Source: Arenibacter sp. 6A1
GTDB lineage: Bacteria; Bacteroidota; Bacteroidia; Flavobacteriales; Flavobacteriaceae
Reading direction: 5' to 3'
Length of the DNA: 64,000 bases
Assembly (NCBI RefSeq): GCF_012272855.1
Contig: NZ_JAAXCQ010000008.1
Coordinates: 186,001 to 250,000 of the forward strand
The notes beneath the pieces are model-generated. The model was not told where the DNA came from, did not search any database, and worked only from the letters and a program-made list of their open reading frames with translations. Numbering within the stretch: position 1 is the stretch's first letter; every line of letters starts with the position of its first letter. Of the stretch, positions 24,582-33,309 are shown piece by piece. A program made the position numbers and the translations under genes.

Positions 24582-25742
24582 TTAGTAGGCCATAGTCACT
24601 ATCTGGGCCACATCGGAAGGTTTTAGAGACTGATGTTCTCCTAAGCCCAACCATCCGCGATCGGTAAAACGTTTTTCAATGGTTTCTGCCGTCCCCTGAA
24701 ACTCGTCTGTATATTGTGAAAGCTTGGTCGCTATTCCCAATTCATGGAAAAAGGCTTCGGTCTTGTCTATGGCAGCATGGGCCTTTTCATCGACACTCCC
24801 TTGGGTTATTCCCCAAACACGTTCTGCAAACTGTGCCAGCTTCTCTTTTTTGGCTTCAAAATTAAAACGGTAGTGACTAGGGGCCATTATGGCCAAGGTT
24901 CTGGCGTGATCTATTCCGTACATTGCGGTTAACTCGTGCCCCATAGCATGCACTGCCCAATCGGTAGGCACTCCCAATGGCAATAGTCCGTTCAAGGCCA
25001 TCGTACAGCTCCACATAAAATTAGAGGCTGCCTGATAGTCCGTAGGATCCTTAAGGATGGCAGGAGCTACTTCTAAAAGGGTCTGTAAAACACTTTCGGC
25101 CATCCTGTCCTGTAGTAAGGCCCCTATCGGATAGGTCATATACTGTTCCAATACATGGGTAAAGGCATCGGCAATACCATTGGCCAACTGACGTTCTGGA
25201 ATAGAACTTATTACTTGGGGATCCAAGACCGAGAATACGGGGAAAATTCCCGATCCGCTCATGGCCAGTTTTTCTTGGGTTTCCTTTCTGGTAATGACCG
25301 AATTGGAATTCATTTCCGATCCGGTTGCAGGAAGGGTCAATACCGCTCCAAAGGGCATGCCCTTGGCTACCGGCTTCCCGGCCGTTAGCAGTTCCCATGG
25401 CGTATCTCCATCATACTGGGCGGCAGCTGCTAAAAATTTAGTCCCGTCAATCACAGAACCACCGCCAACGGCCAATAAGAAATCGATGTTTTGCGACTTA
25501 ATTACCGCTAGGGCTTCCATTAATACCTCGTATTCCGGATTGGCAGGAATTCCGCCAAATTCCACTACTTCAACACCATTAAGCGCCTCTTTTACTTGGT
25601 CATAGACGCCGTTCTTTTTAATACTTCCCCCACCGTACAGCAGTAATACCTTGGCATTTTGAGGGATTTCTTGGGAAAGATTGGCTATCTGCCCTTTTCC
25701 GAATAGTATTTTAGTTGGATTCTTATATTGAAAATTGTTCAT
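24582..25742 (-). CDS. Iron-containing alcohol dehydrogenase (YqhD-like)
   Basis: 386 aa. The NAD(P)-binding GGGSVIDGTKFLA and the metal site DAFTHVLEQY...HAMGHELTA...DHARTLAI place it in the type III Fe-ADH family, nearest YqhD, which uses NADPH to reduce short aldehydes such as methylglyoxal and acrolein. It is 25 bp downstream of the MDR reductase gene and upstream of the DJ-1/PfpI gene. Likely role: aldehyde reduction under carbonyl stress, controlled by the TetR protein of the operon. Start ATG at 25742. Confidence 0.92.
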   Translation of the reverse strand: MNNFQYKNPTKILFGKGQIANLSQEIPQNAKVLLLYGGGSIKKNGVYDQVKEALNGVEVVEFGGIPANPEYEVLMEALAVIKSQNIDFLLAVGGGSVIDGTKFLAAAAQYDGDTPWELLTAGKPVAKGMPFGAVLTLPATGSEMNSNSVITRKETQEKLAMSGSGIFPVFSVLDPQVISSIPERQLANGIADAFTHVLEQYMTYPIGALLQDRMAESVLQTLLEVAPAILKDPTDYQAASNFMWSCTMALNGLLPLGVPTDWAVHAMGHELTAMYGIDHARTLAIMAPSHYRFNFEAKKEKLAQFAERVWGITQGSVDEKAHAAIDKTEAFFHELGIATKLSQYTDEFQGTAETIEKRFTDRGWLGLGEHQSLKPSDVAQIVTMAY

Positions 25743-25767
25743 CTGTGTTTTTGTTTTTAGTTGTTGA

Positions 25768-26763
25768 TTAGACTTTTACGATCATTTTACCCTTGTTTTT
25801 CCCTACGAAAAGGTCCATAAAGGCCTGAGGGGTATTCTCAAATCCATCTACGATGGTTTCCTTATAGGTTAATTTCCCTTCTCCCAACCAGCTGGCCAAT
25901 TGTGCAATGGCTTCTGGGAACTTATCGGCATAATTGCTTACGATAAAGCCTTGCATAAGGGCACTATTTTTTACCAAAAACGGTTGCACCCTTGGTCCCA
26001 CCGGCATCTGTGTTTCGTTGTATAGGGAAATAGCCCCACAAATCACCATACGGGCAAATCTGTTGATATTCAGGAGTACCCCGTCCGAGATTTCGCCCCC
26101 GACATTATCAAAATAGATATCTACCCCTTGTGGACATGCGTCAGCAATGGCTTTGGCCATATTTTCGGTAGTGTTGTAATTGATTCCTTCGTCAAAGCCA
26201 AAGTCTTCTTTTAGCATGGCTACCTTTTCATCGGTGCCCGCAATTCCTACCACTCTTAACCCTAATATTTTTCCTATCTGGCCCACGACACTACCCACGG
26301 CCCCGGCAGCTCCTGAAACCACCAAGGTCTCTCCTTTTTTAGGGGCTCCAATTTGGTGTAGGCCCAAATAGGCCGTGAGGCCCGTCATTCCTAAAATTCC
26401 CAAATAGGCCGATAAGGGTGCTTTGTCACCATCGACCTTATAAACGGCATTGGCACTTGCCGTTTGATACTCCTTCCAAGCCAACATCCCGGATACAAAG
26501 TCGCCCTTGCTATATTGGTCATTGGTAGAACTAATAACTTCGGCAACGATACCAGAACTGATGGGCTCGTTTAATTTAAAAGGATCTATATAAGATTTGG
26601 CATCGCTCATACGTCCCCGTAAATAAGGATCTACAGAAATGTAAGTGGTTTTTAACAGCAGTTCCCCTGCTCCCTCCTTGGGCATCTCTTGGTCCGTGAT
26701 CTTAAAGTCCGACATTTTTGGCTTCCCTATTGGTCTCTTATCTAATACTATAGTCTTGTTCAT
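25768..26763 (-). CDS. NADP-dependent MDR oxidoreductase (CurA/PTGR-like)
   Basis: 331 aa zinc-free medium-chain reductase. Conserved pieces: TYISVDPYLRGRMSD near the N-terminus, the Rossmann turn AAGAVGSVVGQIGK, and YFDNVGGEISD. These match the leukotriene B4 12-hydroxydehydrogenase/CurA group, which reduces the C=C bond of alpha,beta-unsaturated carbonyls with NADPH. Its operon partners (Fe-ADH, DJ-1) fit a detoxification route in which the double bond, then the aldehyde, is reduced. Start ATG at 26763, 54 bp after the TetR stop. Confidence 0.92.
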   Translation of the reverse strand: MNKTIVLDKRPIGKPKMSDFKITDQEMPKEGAGELLLKTTYISVDPYLRGRMSDAKSYIDPFKLNEPISSGIVAEVISSTNDQYSKGDFVSGMLAWKEYQTASANAVYKVDGDKAPLSAYLGILGMTGLTAYLGLHQIGAPKKGETLVVSGAAGAVGSVVGQIGKILGLRVVGIAGTDEKVAMLKEDFGFDEGINYNTTENMAKAIADACPQGVDIYFDNVGGEISDGVLLNINRFARMVICGAISLYNETQMPVGPRVQPFLVKNSALMQGFIVSNYADKFPEAIAQLASWLGEGKLTYKETIVDGFENTPQAFMDLFVGKNKGKMIVKV

Positions 26764-26817
26764 GTGGTCTGTTTTAAATTGTTGTTGTTGTGTATAGCCC
26801 CTTTAATAGGGCTACTC

Positions 26818-27396
26818 TTATTTTTTTATACTGTCCCAAGCCGATTGGAAGACAATATCAAGGTTTTGGGTGTCCCATTGGTACAATCCCCTTTTTTGCA
26901 TGGTCATTAAAAATGCTAATGGATAGATAGAAAAAGCGTAGAGCTGATACAGGGATGTATTTTTAAGGAGCCCTTCTTCTTGTCCCCTTTTCCATAAATC
27001 TAATAAGGGCTGCAAATGCTTTAGCCCTTCTTGGCGGGTTTCCTCATCGATCATGGTGGTATTGTCGCACTGCGACAAAAAATAAGCCTCTTCTACCTGG
27101 GTAAGTTTGTAATCGGCAATATTGTACCATATATTTTTAAAGCCTTCGGCAACCGTCATCCCCTCTTCATAATCTTTAAAGGCATGGGTGCTAAAAGTTG
27201 CTTTTACGGATATATAAAGATTGTTTATTAAATCTTGCTTGTTTTCAAAATACAGGTAAATGGTAGCTGGAGATACCCCGGCCAGCTTTGCTATTTTGGA
27301 CATGGGGGCATCGTGAAAGCCGTTGTCGTTTACCAAGCTTAGGGTGGCCTGTAATAAGGCGGTGCGTTTTTCGGTACTCTTTTGTCGTATGGCCAT
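26818..27396 (-). CDS. TetR/AcrR-family regulator of the carbonyl operon
   Basis: 192 aa. The N-terminal helix-turn-helix is MSKIAKLAGVSPATIYLYFE (about residues 35-54), and the C-terminal ligand-binding domain is typical in length. It is first in the operon, so autoregulation is likely. A perfect 14-bp palindrome and a -7 box lie 26-54 bp upstream of its start. The ligand may be an electrophilic aldehyde, by inference from the neighbours. Confidence 0.92.
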   Translation of the reverse strand: MAIRQKSTEKRTALLQATLSLVNDNGFHDAPMSKIAKLAGVSPATIYLYFENKQDLINNLYISVKATFSTHAFKDYEEGMTVAEGFKNIWYNIADYKLTQVEEAYFLSQCDNTTMIDEETRQEGLKHLQPLLDLWKRGQEEGLLKNTSLYQLYAFSIYPLAFLMTMQKRGLYQWDTQNLDIVFQSAWDSIKK

Positions 27397-27421
27397 GGAG
27401 GTATTGTTTCGTTTACAAGGA

Positions 27422-27450
27422 CAAAGATACTCACAAAATGAACGTTCATT
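27422..27450 (-). promoter_or_regulatory. Promoter and operator of the tetR operon
   Basis: On the minus strand the -7 element TATCTTTG lies at 27429-27422, 26 bp before the tetR start. The palindrome AATGAACGTTCATT (27437-27450) sits between the -7 and the expected -33 position, the classic place for a TetR-family operator. Confidence 0.75.
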
Positions 27451-28006
27451 CTTTTTTAGGCCGACTTTAACATTCCCCTAAGAAAGGAAGGAGTGGTTTA
27501 TGATAATACTAACATAAAAAGGGGGCTTTTTGCCTTGAGATTGCAAAAAAAATTAACACCTCCGAGATGAATCTCGGAGCAATGTAGCATGTAAGCATCA
27601 TTTTCGATAGCATTGCTCCGCTAAGTCGGGAAACTTTGCGGCGCTGGATGCATACTTCCTCTATGAGGGTTGTCCGGTATTAGACATTAATTTCAGTATT
27701 AAAGAACAGCTTTTATTAATTATTGTTTTAAGACTCACTACTTAAAAAGGATATTCTTAACCACAACCCAAAAACAGTCATGCCTGATTTTTAAAAAGCC
27801 TGTTTTTAGTTTCTAGAAAATACTGTTTTCGACCTCTATCGCTAGCGCGAGTGTCACGCTCGTGCTCGAACAGAAAAAAATAGGGCGACAGCAATAATTT
27901 TGAAAGATCATATCTTTTATAAATCAAAAAGTTACTTTTTAGTGGTCGACCTATATCAGGGACGTACACTATTGTTAATTGCTAATTGTTTATTGTTCAC
28001 TGAAAA
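27451..28006. other. Gene-poor region with hairpins and a REP-like palindrome
   Basis: No convincing gene. CTCCGAGAT (27560-27568) pairs with ATCTCGGAG (27571-27579), while GGAGCAATG (27576-27584) can instead pair with CATTGCTCC (27611-27619); the two stems exclude each other. A REP-like near-palindrome, AGCGCGAG (27844-27851) with CTCGTGCT (27859-27866), follows. AT-rich heptad-like repeats of AACAATT type occupy about 27972-28001. Confidence 0.55.
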
Positions 28007-28096
28007 GCGTTAGGGATTGCAGCGGCATCCTTTTTTAGGCGGTTTTGCCGGCTAAAAAAGATAGAGCGGAAAGCGCGACCCGATAGGGAAACGCCC
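28007..28096 (-). repeat. Dispersed 80-90-nt repeat, copy 2 (reverse)
   Basis: Read on the minus strand it begins GGGCGTTTCCC and ends AATCCCTAACGC, matching copies 1 and 3. Its inner stem is different in sequence but still pairs (TTTTTTAG with CTAAAAAA around an AAAAC-type loop). The flank CAGTGAACAAT is shared with copy 3. Confidence 0.75.
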
Positions 28097-28126
28097 GGAA
28101 CAACAAAACATTGAATATCCTGAAAC

Positions 28127-28154
28127 AAAAAAAGGACAGCCATAGCCGTCCTTT
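28127..28154 (-). terminator. Terminator of the small DUF6341-like gene
   Basis: AAAGGAC (28131-28137) pairs with GTCCTTT (28148-28154), with inner GC pairs. On the minus strand a T-run of seven follows. It lies about 95 bp beyond the stop of the small gene. Confidence 0.8.
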
Positions 28155-28248
28155 CATCGTATATATTTTTTGAGTCGGAAACTGTCTCGGAATGCGGAAC
28201 GATCAGAAATCCGTCCTTTCCCGAAGAGCAGCGCCCTTGTTTCTTTTC

Positions 28249-28470
28249 TTATAGGTAAGAATGAGCAGAGGTATCTTGATTTTCCTCGCCTTTATCGTTG
28301 TATTTTTTCAATTCCAACATCCAGTAAACCATGGCTACTGCACCGATAATCATGAAAATCCAGTTTAGGGCATTGGCACCCCACCAACTATCCATAAAAC
28401 GCATAGCATCCAAAGGAGCAAATAGCACATTTACAAATAAATCCTCGATCGCTTTAAATAATGATGTCAT
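28249..28470 (-). CDS. Small conserved membrane protein (DUF6341-like)
   Basis: About 73 aa from the ATG at 28470; the frame also reaches a TTG at 28488 but the ATG gives MTSLFKAIEDLF. One hydrophobic helix (ALNWIFMIIGAVAMVYWML, about 38-56) is followed by a charged tail. The pattern LFAPLDAMRFMDSWWGANALNW is strongly conserved in flavobacterial DUF6341 proteins, sometimes mislabelled as uracil phosphoribosyltransferase. Function unknown. Divergent from the DUF6427-like gene. Confidence 0.75.
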   Translation of the reverse strand: MTSLFKAIEDLFVNVLFAPLDAMRFMDSWWGANALNWIFMIIGAVAMVYWMLELKKYNDKGEENQDTSAHSYL

Positions 28471-28489
28471 CTTAATTATATTTACCAAG

Positions 28490-28497
28490 CAAAAATA
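28490..28497 (-). promoter_or_regulatory. -7 element upstream of the small DUF6341-like gene
   Basis: On the minus strand TATTTTTG matches TAnnTTTG, 19 bp before the ATG at 28470, in the 39-bp divergent spacer. Confidence 0.45.
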
Positions 28498-28509
28498 TAA
28501 AATCTTAGG

Positions 28510-29442
28510 ATGATATCAAGCTTTTTTGGAAAAACTAAACCAATAAATTATATAATTCTACTGGTTTTTCTATTTGTCTTTTATTGGTACGTACATTTTT
28601 CTTGGTTACAGAGCACTTTCGAGCCCCAAAAGTTCATGGGTCAGGCCGGAATACTGGGCCTTTTAATGCTCAGTATTTTTCTGGTAAATTTTATTCTGAA
28701 AAAAAATAAAATCACCGGTGGCAATTCCTTGGCCATCCTCTTCTACACCCTTTTAGTGGTTATTTTTCCGGCAACGCTTGCCGATTCCAACGCTATTATT
28801 GCAAGTTTCTTTTTGTTGTTGGCCATCCGTAGGCTGCTGAGTTTTAAATCGCTCAAAAACCTGAAACTCAAGATTTTTGACGCCTCTTTTTGGATTATGA
28901 TGGCCAGTTTGTTTTACGATTGGGCCATTCTTTACCTCTTTGTAGTATATATCGCTATTTACTTTTACGAGGCTAAAAACATCCGGAATTGGTTGGTGCC
29001 CATCGTAGCGATTATTGCCCATCTCCTGATAACCATGGCCTACCTTGTGCTTACCGACAATATGGATTTTATGGTGCGCCATTACCAACTCGATTTTCAC
29101 TTCGATCAAGAGTACTTTTTAGAGCTAAGACACAGTTTCCGCTTTGGGACGTATGTATTCCTTTCCTTATTACTGGCTTTTTTAGGCTTTATAAAATTGA
29201 GCAACGTAGGGGTTGGAAAACTGGTATTGTTGCGATTGATTGTACTGTGGTTCTTAACGGGACTAATGATAAAGGTCCTAAAATCGTCTCAAGAGGTGAA
29301 GCCTATTATGCTTACCTTTTTTCCGGCAGTTGTTTTCATTGCCAATTATGTTGAAGGAATAAAGAAGAAAAAAATAAGGGAAATGGTCTTGTGGGCCGCC
29401 ATCATTCTTTCCTTTGTTGTTTTTATCACGGCTTCCCTATAA
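28510..29442 (+). CDS. Multi-pass membrane protein (DUF6427-like)
   Basis: 310 aa with about nine to ten hydrophobic segments covering nearly the whole chain. It begins MISSFFGKTKPINYIILLV, as in DUF6427 proteins of flavobacteria. Residues such as PATLADSNAIIASFFLLLAIRR fit a Wzy- or GT-C-like membrane fold, but I see no clear catalytic motif. It is the first gene of a plus-strand group with a DUF4254 protein and a GT9 glycosyltransferase, so a task in surface glycan assembly is possible. The family label is from memory. Confidence 0.75.
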   Translation: MISSFFGKTKPINYIILLVFLFVFYWYVHFSWLQSTFEPQKFMGQAGILGLLMLSIFLVNFILKKNKITGGNSLAILFYTLLVVIFPATLADSNAIIASFFLLLAIRRLLSFKSLKNLKLKIFDASFWIMMASLFYDWAILYLFVVYIAIYFYEAKNIRNWLVPIVAIIAHLLITMAYLVLTDNMDFMVRHYQLDFHFDQEYFLELRHSFRFGTYVFLSLLLAFLGFIKLSNVGVGKLVLLRLIVLWFLTGLMIKVLKSSQEVKPIMLTFFPAVVFIANYVEGIKKKKIREMVLWAAIILSFVVFITASL

Positions 29443-29481
29443 AATAAATAAACGGTATCTTTACCGCTAAAATGTACCCTT

Positions 29482-30084
29482 ATGTTCAGTGATTTTGCCT
29501 TTAAAATATTTCAGGAAAGCATTCAAAAATACCATATCAAGGACGATGTAAATCAGCCTTTTGAAAACCCATATCCACAGGACGATATTGCTCATTTATT
29601 GTATCGTAAAAACTGGATAGATACGGTACAATGGCACTATGAGGATATTATTAGAGATCCGCAAATAGATCCGGTTGCCGCTTTAAAACTAAAACGACAG
29701 ATCGATGCCAGTAACCAGGACAGGACTGATTTGGTAGAGTATATTGACAGTTATTTTTTAAACAAATACAAGGCTGTTAAAAAACAAGACAATGCTACCA
29801 TCAATACCGAAAGTCCGGCTTGGGCTATTGACCGTTTGTCTATTTTGGCCTTAAAAGTGTACCATATGCAGGAAGAGGTTGACAGAACCGATGCTTCTGA
29901 AGGGCATATTGCCAAGTGTACTGAAAAGCTGAACGTTTTGTTAGAACAGCGAAAGGACCTTTCTACGGCCATAGACCAGTTATTGACCGATATTGAAGCT
30001 GGCGCCAAGTATATGAAGGTTTACAAGCAGATGAAAATGTACAACGACGACGAATTAAATCCGGTCCTTCGTGGGCAAAAATAA
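29482..30084 (+). CDS. DUF4254 protein
   Basis: 200 aa soluble, mostly helical, with no signal peptide. HLLYRKNWIDTVQWHYEDIIRDP near residues 38-60 and the charged C-terminus match DUF4254, a Bacteroidota family of unknown function regularly encoded upstream of GT9 glycosyltransferases. The next gene overlaps its end by 14 bp, which implies coupled translation. A TATCTTTA box near 29456 may be its own -7 element. Confidence 0.85.
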   Translation: MFSDFAFKIFQESIQKYHIKDDVNQPFENPYPQDDIAHLLYRKNWIDTVQWHYEDIIRDPQIDPVAALKLKRQIDASNQDRTDLVEYIDSYFLNKYKAVKKQDNATINTESPAWAIDRLSILALKVYHMQEEVDRTDASEGHIAKCTEKLNVLLEQRKDLSTAIDQLLTDIEAGAKYMKVYKQMKMYNDDELNPVLRGQK

Positions 30085-31135
30085 GCGTATCCAACACAAG
30101 CCCTCTCATATATTGGTCATTCGCCTATCGGCCATGGGCGATGTGGCTATGACCGTACCGGTACTCGCTGCCATGTCACAACAGTACCCTGATGTGAAAA
30201 TAACGGTACTTACCCGTGCCTTTTTTGCCCCTATGTTTGCGCAACTGCCGAATGTAACGGTATATGAAGCCGATGTGAAGGGGCAGCATAAGGGGGTATT
30301 GGGCCTTTGGAAATTGTACCGATCCCTAAAAGGCCTCGGTATTGATGCCGTTGCCGACCTGCACAATGTACTGCGCAGCAATATTCTAAAAACTTATTTT
30401 ACTTTTAGCGGCCTTCCCTTTGAACAGGTAGACAAGGGAAGGGCCGATAAAAAAGCCCTGACGGCAGCTGTCCACAAGGTATTTAAACCCCTGACGACCA
30501 CACACCAACGCTATGCAGAAGTGTTTGCGCGTCTAGGGTATCCGCTAGATTTGGAAGCCGTAAGCCTACCGGCGAAACGCCCTTTGCAAGAGAGCACCAG
30601 GAGCCTGATACAGGCGCCGACGCAACCATGGATCGGGATAGCCCCCTTTGCCGCCTTTGAAGGAAAAATGTATCCTATAGCACTAATGCAAGAAGTGGTA
30701 GGCCAATTGAATGCTACCAATGCCTATAGAATACTCCTTTTTGGAGGTGGAAAAAAAGAAGGCGAAGAATTGCAAAAATGGGAAGATGCCTACCCAAACT
30801 GCCTTAATATGGTAGGGAAAATCTCTTTTGAAGAAGAACTGGCGCTTATTTCACAGCTAGATCTAATGTTGGCCATGGATAGCGGTAATGCGCATATGGC
30901 AGCTATGTTTGGACTGCCGACCCTTACCCTGTGGGGAGTGACCCATCCTTATGCGGGATTCTACCCTTTTGGGCAACCCCTAGAACATGCCCTGATGGCC
31001 GATAGAATGCAATATCCCTTAATACCGACTTCGGTATACGGCAATAAATTTCCCCCAGGCTATGAAAACGCTATGCAGACCATAGCACCAGAGGCGGTTG
31101 TACAAAAAATTCAACATATTTTAAGCGGGAACTAG
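30071..31135 (+). CDS. Glycosyltransferase family 9 (heptosyltransferase-like)
   Basis: 354 aa. ILVIRLSAMGDVAMTVPVL at the N-terminus and DSGNAHMAAMFGLPTLTLWG near residue 275 are the two hallmarks of GT9/heptosyltransferases, which add heptose or related sugars to lipid A core in the cytoplasm. The start is GTG at 30071, inside the DUF4254 gene; the frame has no better start. It converges with the TetR gene with a 1-bp gap and no visible terminator. Confidence 0.93.
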   Translation: MGKNKRIQHKPSHILVIRLSAMGDVAMTVPVLAAMSQQYPDVKITVLTRAFFAPMFAQLPNVTVYEADVKGQHKGVLGLWKLYRSLKGLGIDAVADLHNVLRSNILKTYFTFSGLPFEQVDKGRADKKALTAAVHKVFKPLTTTHQRYAEVFARLGYPLDLEAVSLPAKRPLQESTRSLIQAPTQPWIGIAPFAAFEGKMYPIALMQEVVGQLNATNAYRILLFGGGKKEGEELQKWEDAYPNCLNMVGKISFEEELALISQLDLMLAMDSGNAHMAAMFGLPTLTLWGVTHPYAGFYPFGQPLEHALMADRMQYPLIPTSVYGNKFPPGYENAMQTIAPEAVVQKIQHILSGN

Positions 31136-31136
31136 C

Positions 31137-31751
31137 TTACACTGTCTCGTTGTGTTCCATCAGTTTAAAGTAATGTCTCAATTGGGACATATATTTGTAG
31201 CGTAGGTTTTTGGCATTTCCGTCTACCATAAGAGTCCTAATACCCATATAAGACGATATAATAAAGCTTGCTATGGCCTCGCTATCGGCATGCCTACTGA
31301 CAAAACCATCGGTCTTTCCTTTTTGCAGGACGGTGATAAGGCATACTTCCCATACTTTCAGAATATCGTTCAAGGCTCTCATAACCTCGGGATGCTTCCC
31401 GTTAAATTCATTGATGAAATTGCCGAGTTCAAAGCCATAATCAAGAAAATTGAGTTCGGCTGTTTCTAAAGATTTGTCCAAACAATCTGCAATGGTATGC
31501 AAGGGGTCTTCCTTTCCTTCTATAGGCGCTACAAGCTGACTGTACACTTTTCTGAACAACAACTGTTGTACGATGCTGATAAAATACTCTTCCTTGGAAT
31601 TAAAATGATAATAAAAGCCGCCTTTGGACAGGGAGAGTTCTTTTAAGATATCGTCTATACTGGTATTGAAATAGCCATTCTGATAAAACATTTCTAAGCC
31701 CTTGGCTTGCATCCGATGCATGGTCGCCATGCGTTTTAGATTCCTTTCCAT
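31137..31751 (-). CDS. TetR/AcrR-family regulator
   Basis: 204 aa. The helix-turn-helix is SIDDILKELSLSKGGFYYHF, with the conserved YYHF and SKEEYF ending. The C-terminal domain is of TetR type. It is monocistronic, and its target is unknown. A CCGAC/GTCGG inverted repeat 148 bp upstream is a possible operator. It is next to the arsenosugar genes but separated by about 480 bp and a terminator, so control of them is speculative. Confidence 0.9.
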   Translation of the reverse strand: MERNLKRMATMHRMQAKGLEMFYQNGYFNTSIDDILKELSLSKGGFYYHFNSKEEYFISIVQQLLFRKVYSQLVAPIEGKEDPLHTIADCLDKSLETAELNFLDYGFELGNFINEFNGKHPEVMRALNDILKVWEVCLITVLQKGKTDGFVSRHADSEAIASFIISSYMGIRTLMVDGNAKNLRYKYMSQLRHYFKLMEHNETV

Positions 31752-32157
31752 TTCGTTTTATTTTGGGGTGTAAAGACCAAGAAGTCTCTCTATAGTAACG
31801 CTATAATAATCGCATTTATCAGATTTATCGTTAAAAAGCTCATCTTTTTCGACGAACTACACAATTAGAAGGGTTTTATGCACAAAAAGTAAGGCTTCCC
31901 GACAAAATAGTCGGTTTTACAATCCGATGATCGGCTACTATAAGCTCACAAAAATAAGAAGAATAAGTGCTGTGGAGGATAAAATGTCTGTTAGTTGCCT
32001 TAGAAATAGCGCAAGAATAACTGCTTTACTTAAAAGCCTCCCTACACTAACAAAAGGCGAAACTTTTAATTTGCATAAACACAACCACTGCCCCATGCCC
32101 AAAAATTTCCGAAGAAAGCAAACTAAAGAAGGATCCCTAAAAAAATAAAGGAACTAT
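31752..32157. other. Spacer upstream of the TetR gene
   Basis: No gene is supported; a 73-codon open frame at 31927-32148 has no family resemblance. The inverted repeat CCGAC-N6-GTCGG at 31899-31914 may be a TetR operator or a weak hairpin, as TTTT follows it. Confidence 0.35.
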
Positions 32158-32208
32158 AAACCAGGAACGAAGGCAGGTACACACCTAGATTTCCGTTCCT
32201 GGTTTTTA
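32158..32208. terminator. Terminator between arsS and the TetR region
   Basis: AAACCAGGAACG (32158-32169) pairs with CGTTCCTGGTTT (32194-32205), with an inner AGGT-ACAC-ACCT hairpin. The T-run is better on the plus strand, but the position right after arsS (minus) makes it the likely arsS terminator. Confidence 0.75.
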
Positions 32209-32228
32209 AATAAGAATAATATATTTCT

Positions 32229-33284
32229 TTATGCCACGGTACCTTGGCAGCTACTACCCGCACCAGCGGTACAGCCATAACAATGCTGTGAGATTACGAT
32301 ATCGCGGTCGTTTAGCACTTCCTCGTTGTAATCTTTTAGGTGTTTGATCTTACTGGCCACTTTAAGGCCCAGCATTTGGTTAAAATCGCAGTCGTACAGC
32401 CATCCGTCCCAACTTACCGAGATGGTATTGGTACACATTACGCTGGCCACGGCCGAGGGATTATACGCCTCTACCAAGGAGTACATATAGTCCTCATAGT
32501 TTCCGGAAGCAATTAAATAATCTAAAAAACGGGCAATAGGCAGGTTGGTAATGGCAAAGAGGTTATGGAAATCAATATCAAAATCTTGTTTAAGCGCCTT
32601 TTTAAAATCGGCTTCCAAGGCAGCCTGGTTCCCTGGCAAAAAAGCTCCGGAGGGATTATAGACCAGATCGAGCCTCAGATCGCTGTCGGGCATTCCGTAA
32701 CCTACGGCATTCAATTCCTGCAGTGCCTTTATAGAACTGTCAAAAACTCCGTCGCCACGCTGCTTATCGGTTTTCCCACGGGTGTAGTGCGGCATGGAAG
32801 AGATGACGTGAATATTGTGTTTTTTAAAGAACTGTGGCAGGTCGTAATACTTCTTATTGGCCCTTATAATGGTCAGGTTAGAACGGACGATAAAATCTTT
32901 GATGCCGGCTTCGGCTGCCTGTTCTACAAACCACCTAAAGTCCGGATTCATCTCTGGTGCCCCACCGGTAAGGTCCAAGGTATGGGCGCCAGTATTGCGA
33001 ATGACCTCCAAACAAAGCTCCATGGTATCGCGGGTCATGATCTCCTTACGGTCCGGACCGGCATCGACATGGCAGTGCTCACAAACCTGGTTGCACATAT
33101 AGCCCACGTTAATTTGAAGGATTTCCAATTTCTTAGGCCGTAGCGGATACGCCCCTATCGCATCGATCTTATCCTTAAAAAAGGGAAGTTCACCCTCCTC
33201 AAAAAGGCCACCGTTAAGGATTTCCAATTGTTTATTGCTCTGAGCAAGGACATCGTGCCTTGCCTTTAGTGATTTTGTCGACAT
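32229..33284 (-). CDS. arsS: Arsenosugar biosynthesis radical SAM protein ArsS
   Basis: About 351 aa from the ATG at 33284; a TTG at 33299 adds five residues. The radical-SAM Cys triad is CNQVCEHCHVD (CxxxCxxC). A C-terminal Cys-rich region (CYGCTAGAGSSCQG) could bind an extra cluster, as in the ArsS/DUF3641 family. ArsS joins the adenosyl group of SAM to arsenic in the path to arsenosugars. It is the last gene of a three-gene run. The 128-bp spacer before it is filled with three hairpins. Confidence 0.94.
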   Translation of the reverse strand: MSTKSLKARHDVLAQSNKQLEILNGGLFEEGELPFFKDKIDAIGAYPLRPKKLEILQINVGYMCNQVCEHCHVDAGPDRKEIMTRDTMELCLEVIRNTGAHTLDLTGGAPEMNPDFRWFVEQAAEAGIKDFIVRSNLTIIRANKKYYDLPQFFKKHNIHVISSMPHYTRGKTDKQRGDGVFDSSIKALQELNAVGYGMPDSDLRLDLVYNPSGAFLPGNQAALEADFKKALKQDFDIDFHNLFAITNLPIARFLDYLIASGNYEDYMYSLVEAYNPSAVASVMCTNTISVSWDGWLYDCDFNQMLGLKVASKIKHLKDYNEEVLNDRDIVISQHCYGCTAGAGSSCQGTVA

Positions 33285-33309
33285 GCTAAAACTATTCAAT
33301 TATTGTATG

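Noticed and set aside
25051-25398. 115-codon minus-strand open frame inside the alcohol dehydrogenase gene
   Set aside because: Shadow frame; the dehydrogenase frame carries all catalytic motifs.
27778-27969. 63-codon minus-strand open frame
   Set aside because: Part of it is the translated REP-like palindrome (ERDTRAS); no family resemblance and no neighbours in an operon.
31927-32148. 73-codon plus-strand open frame in the TetR/arsS spacer
   Set aside because: Low-complexity, no conserved motif, and no promoter.
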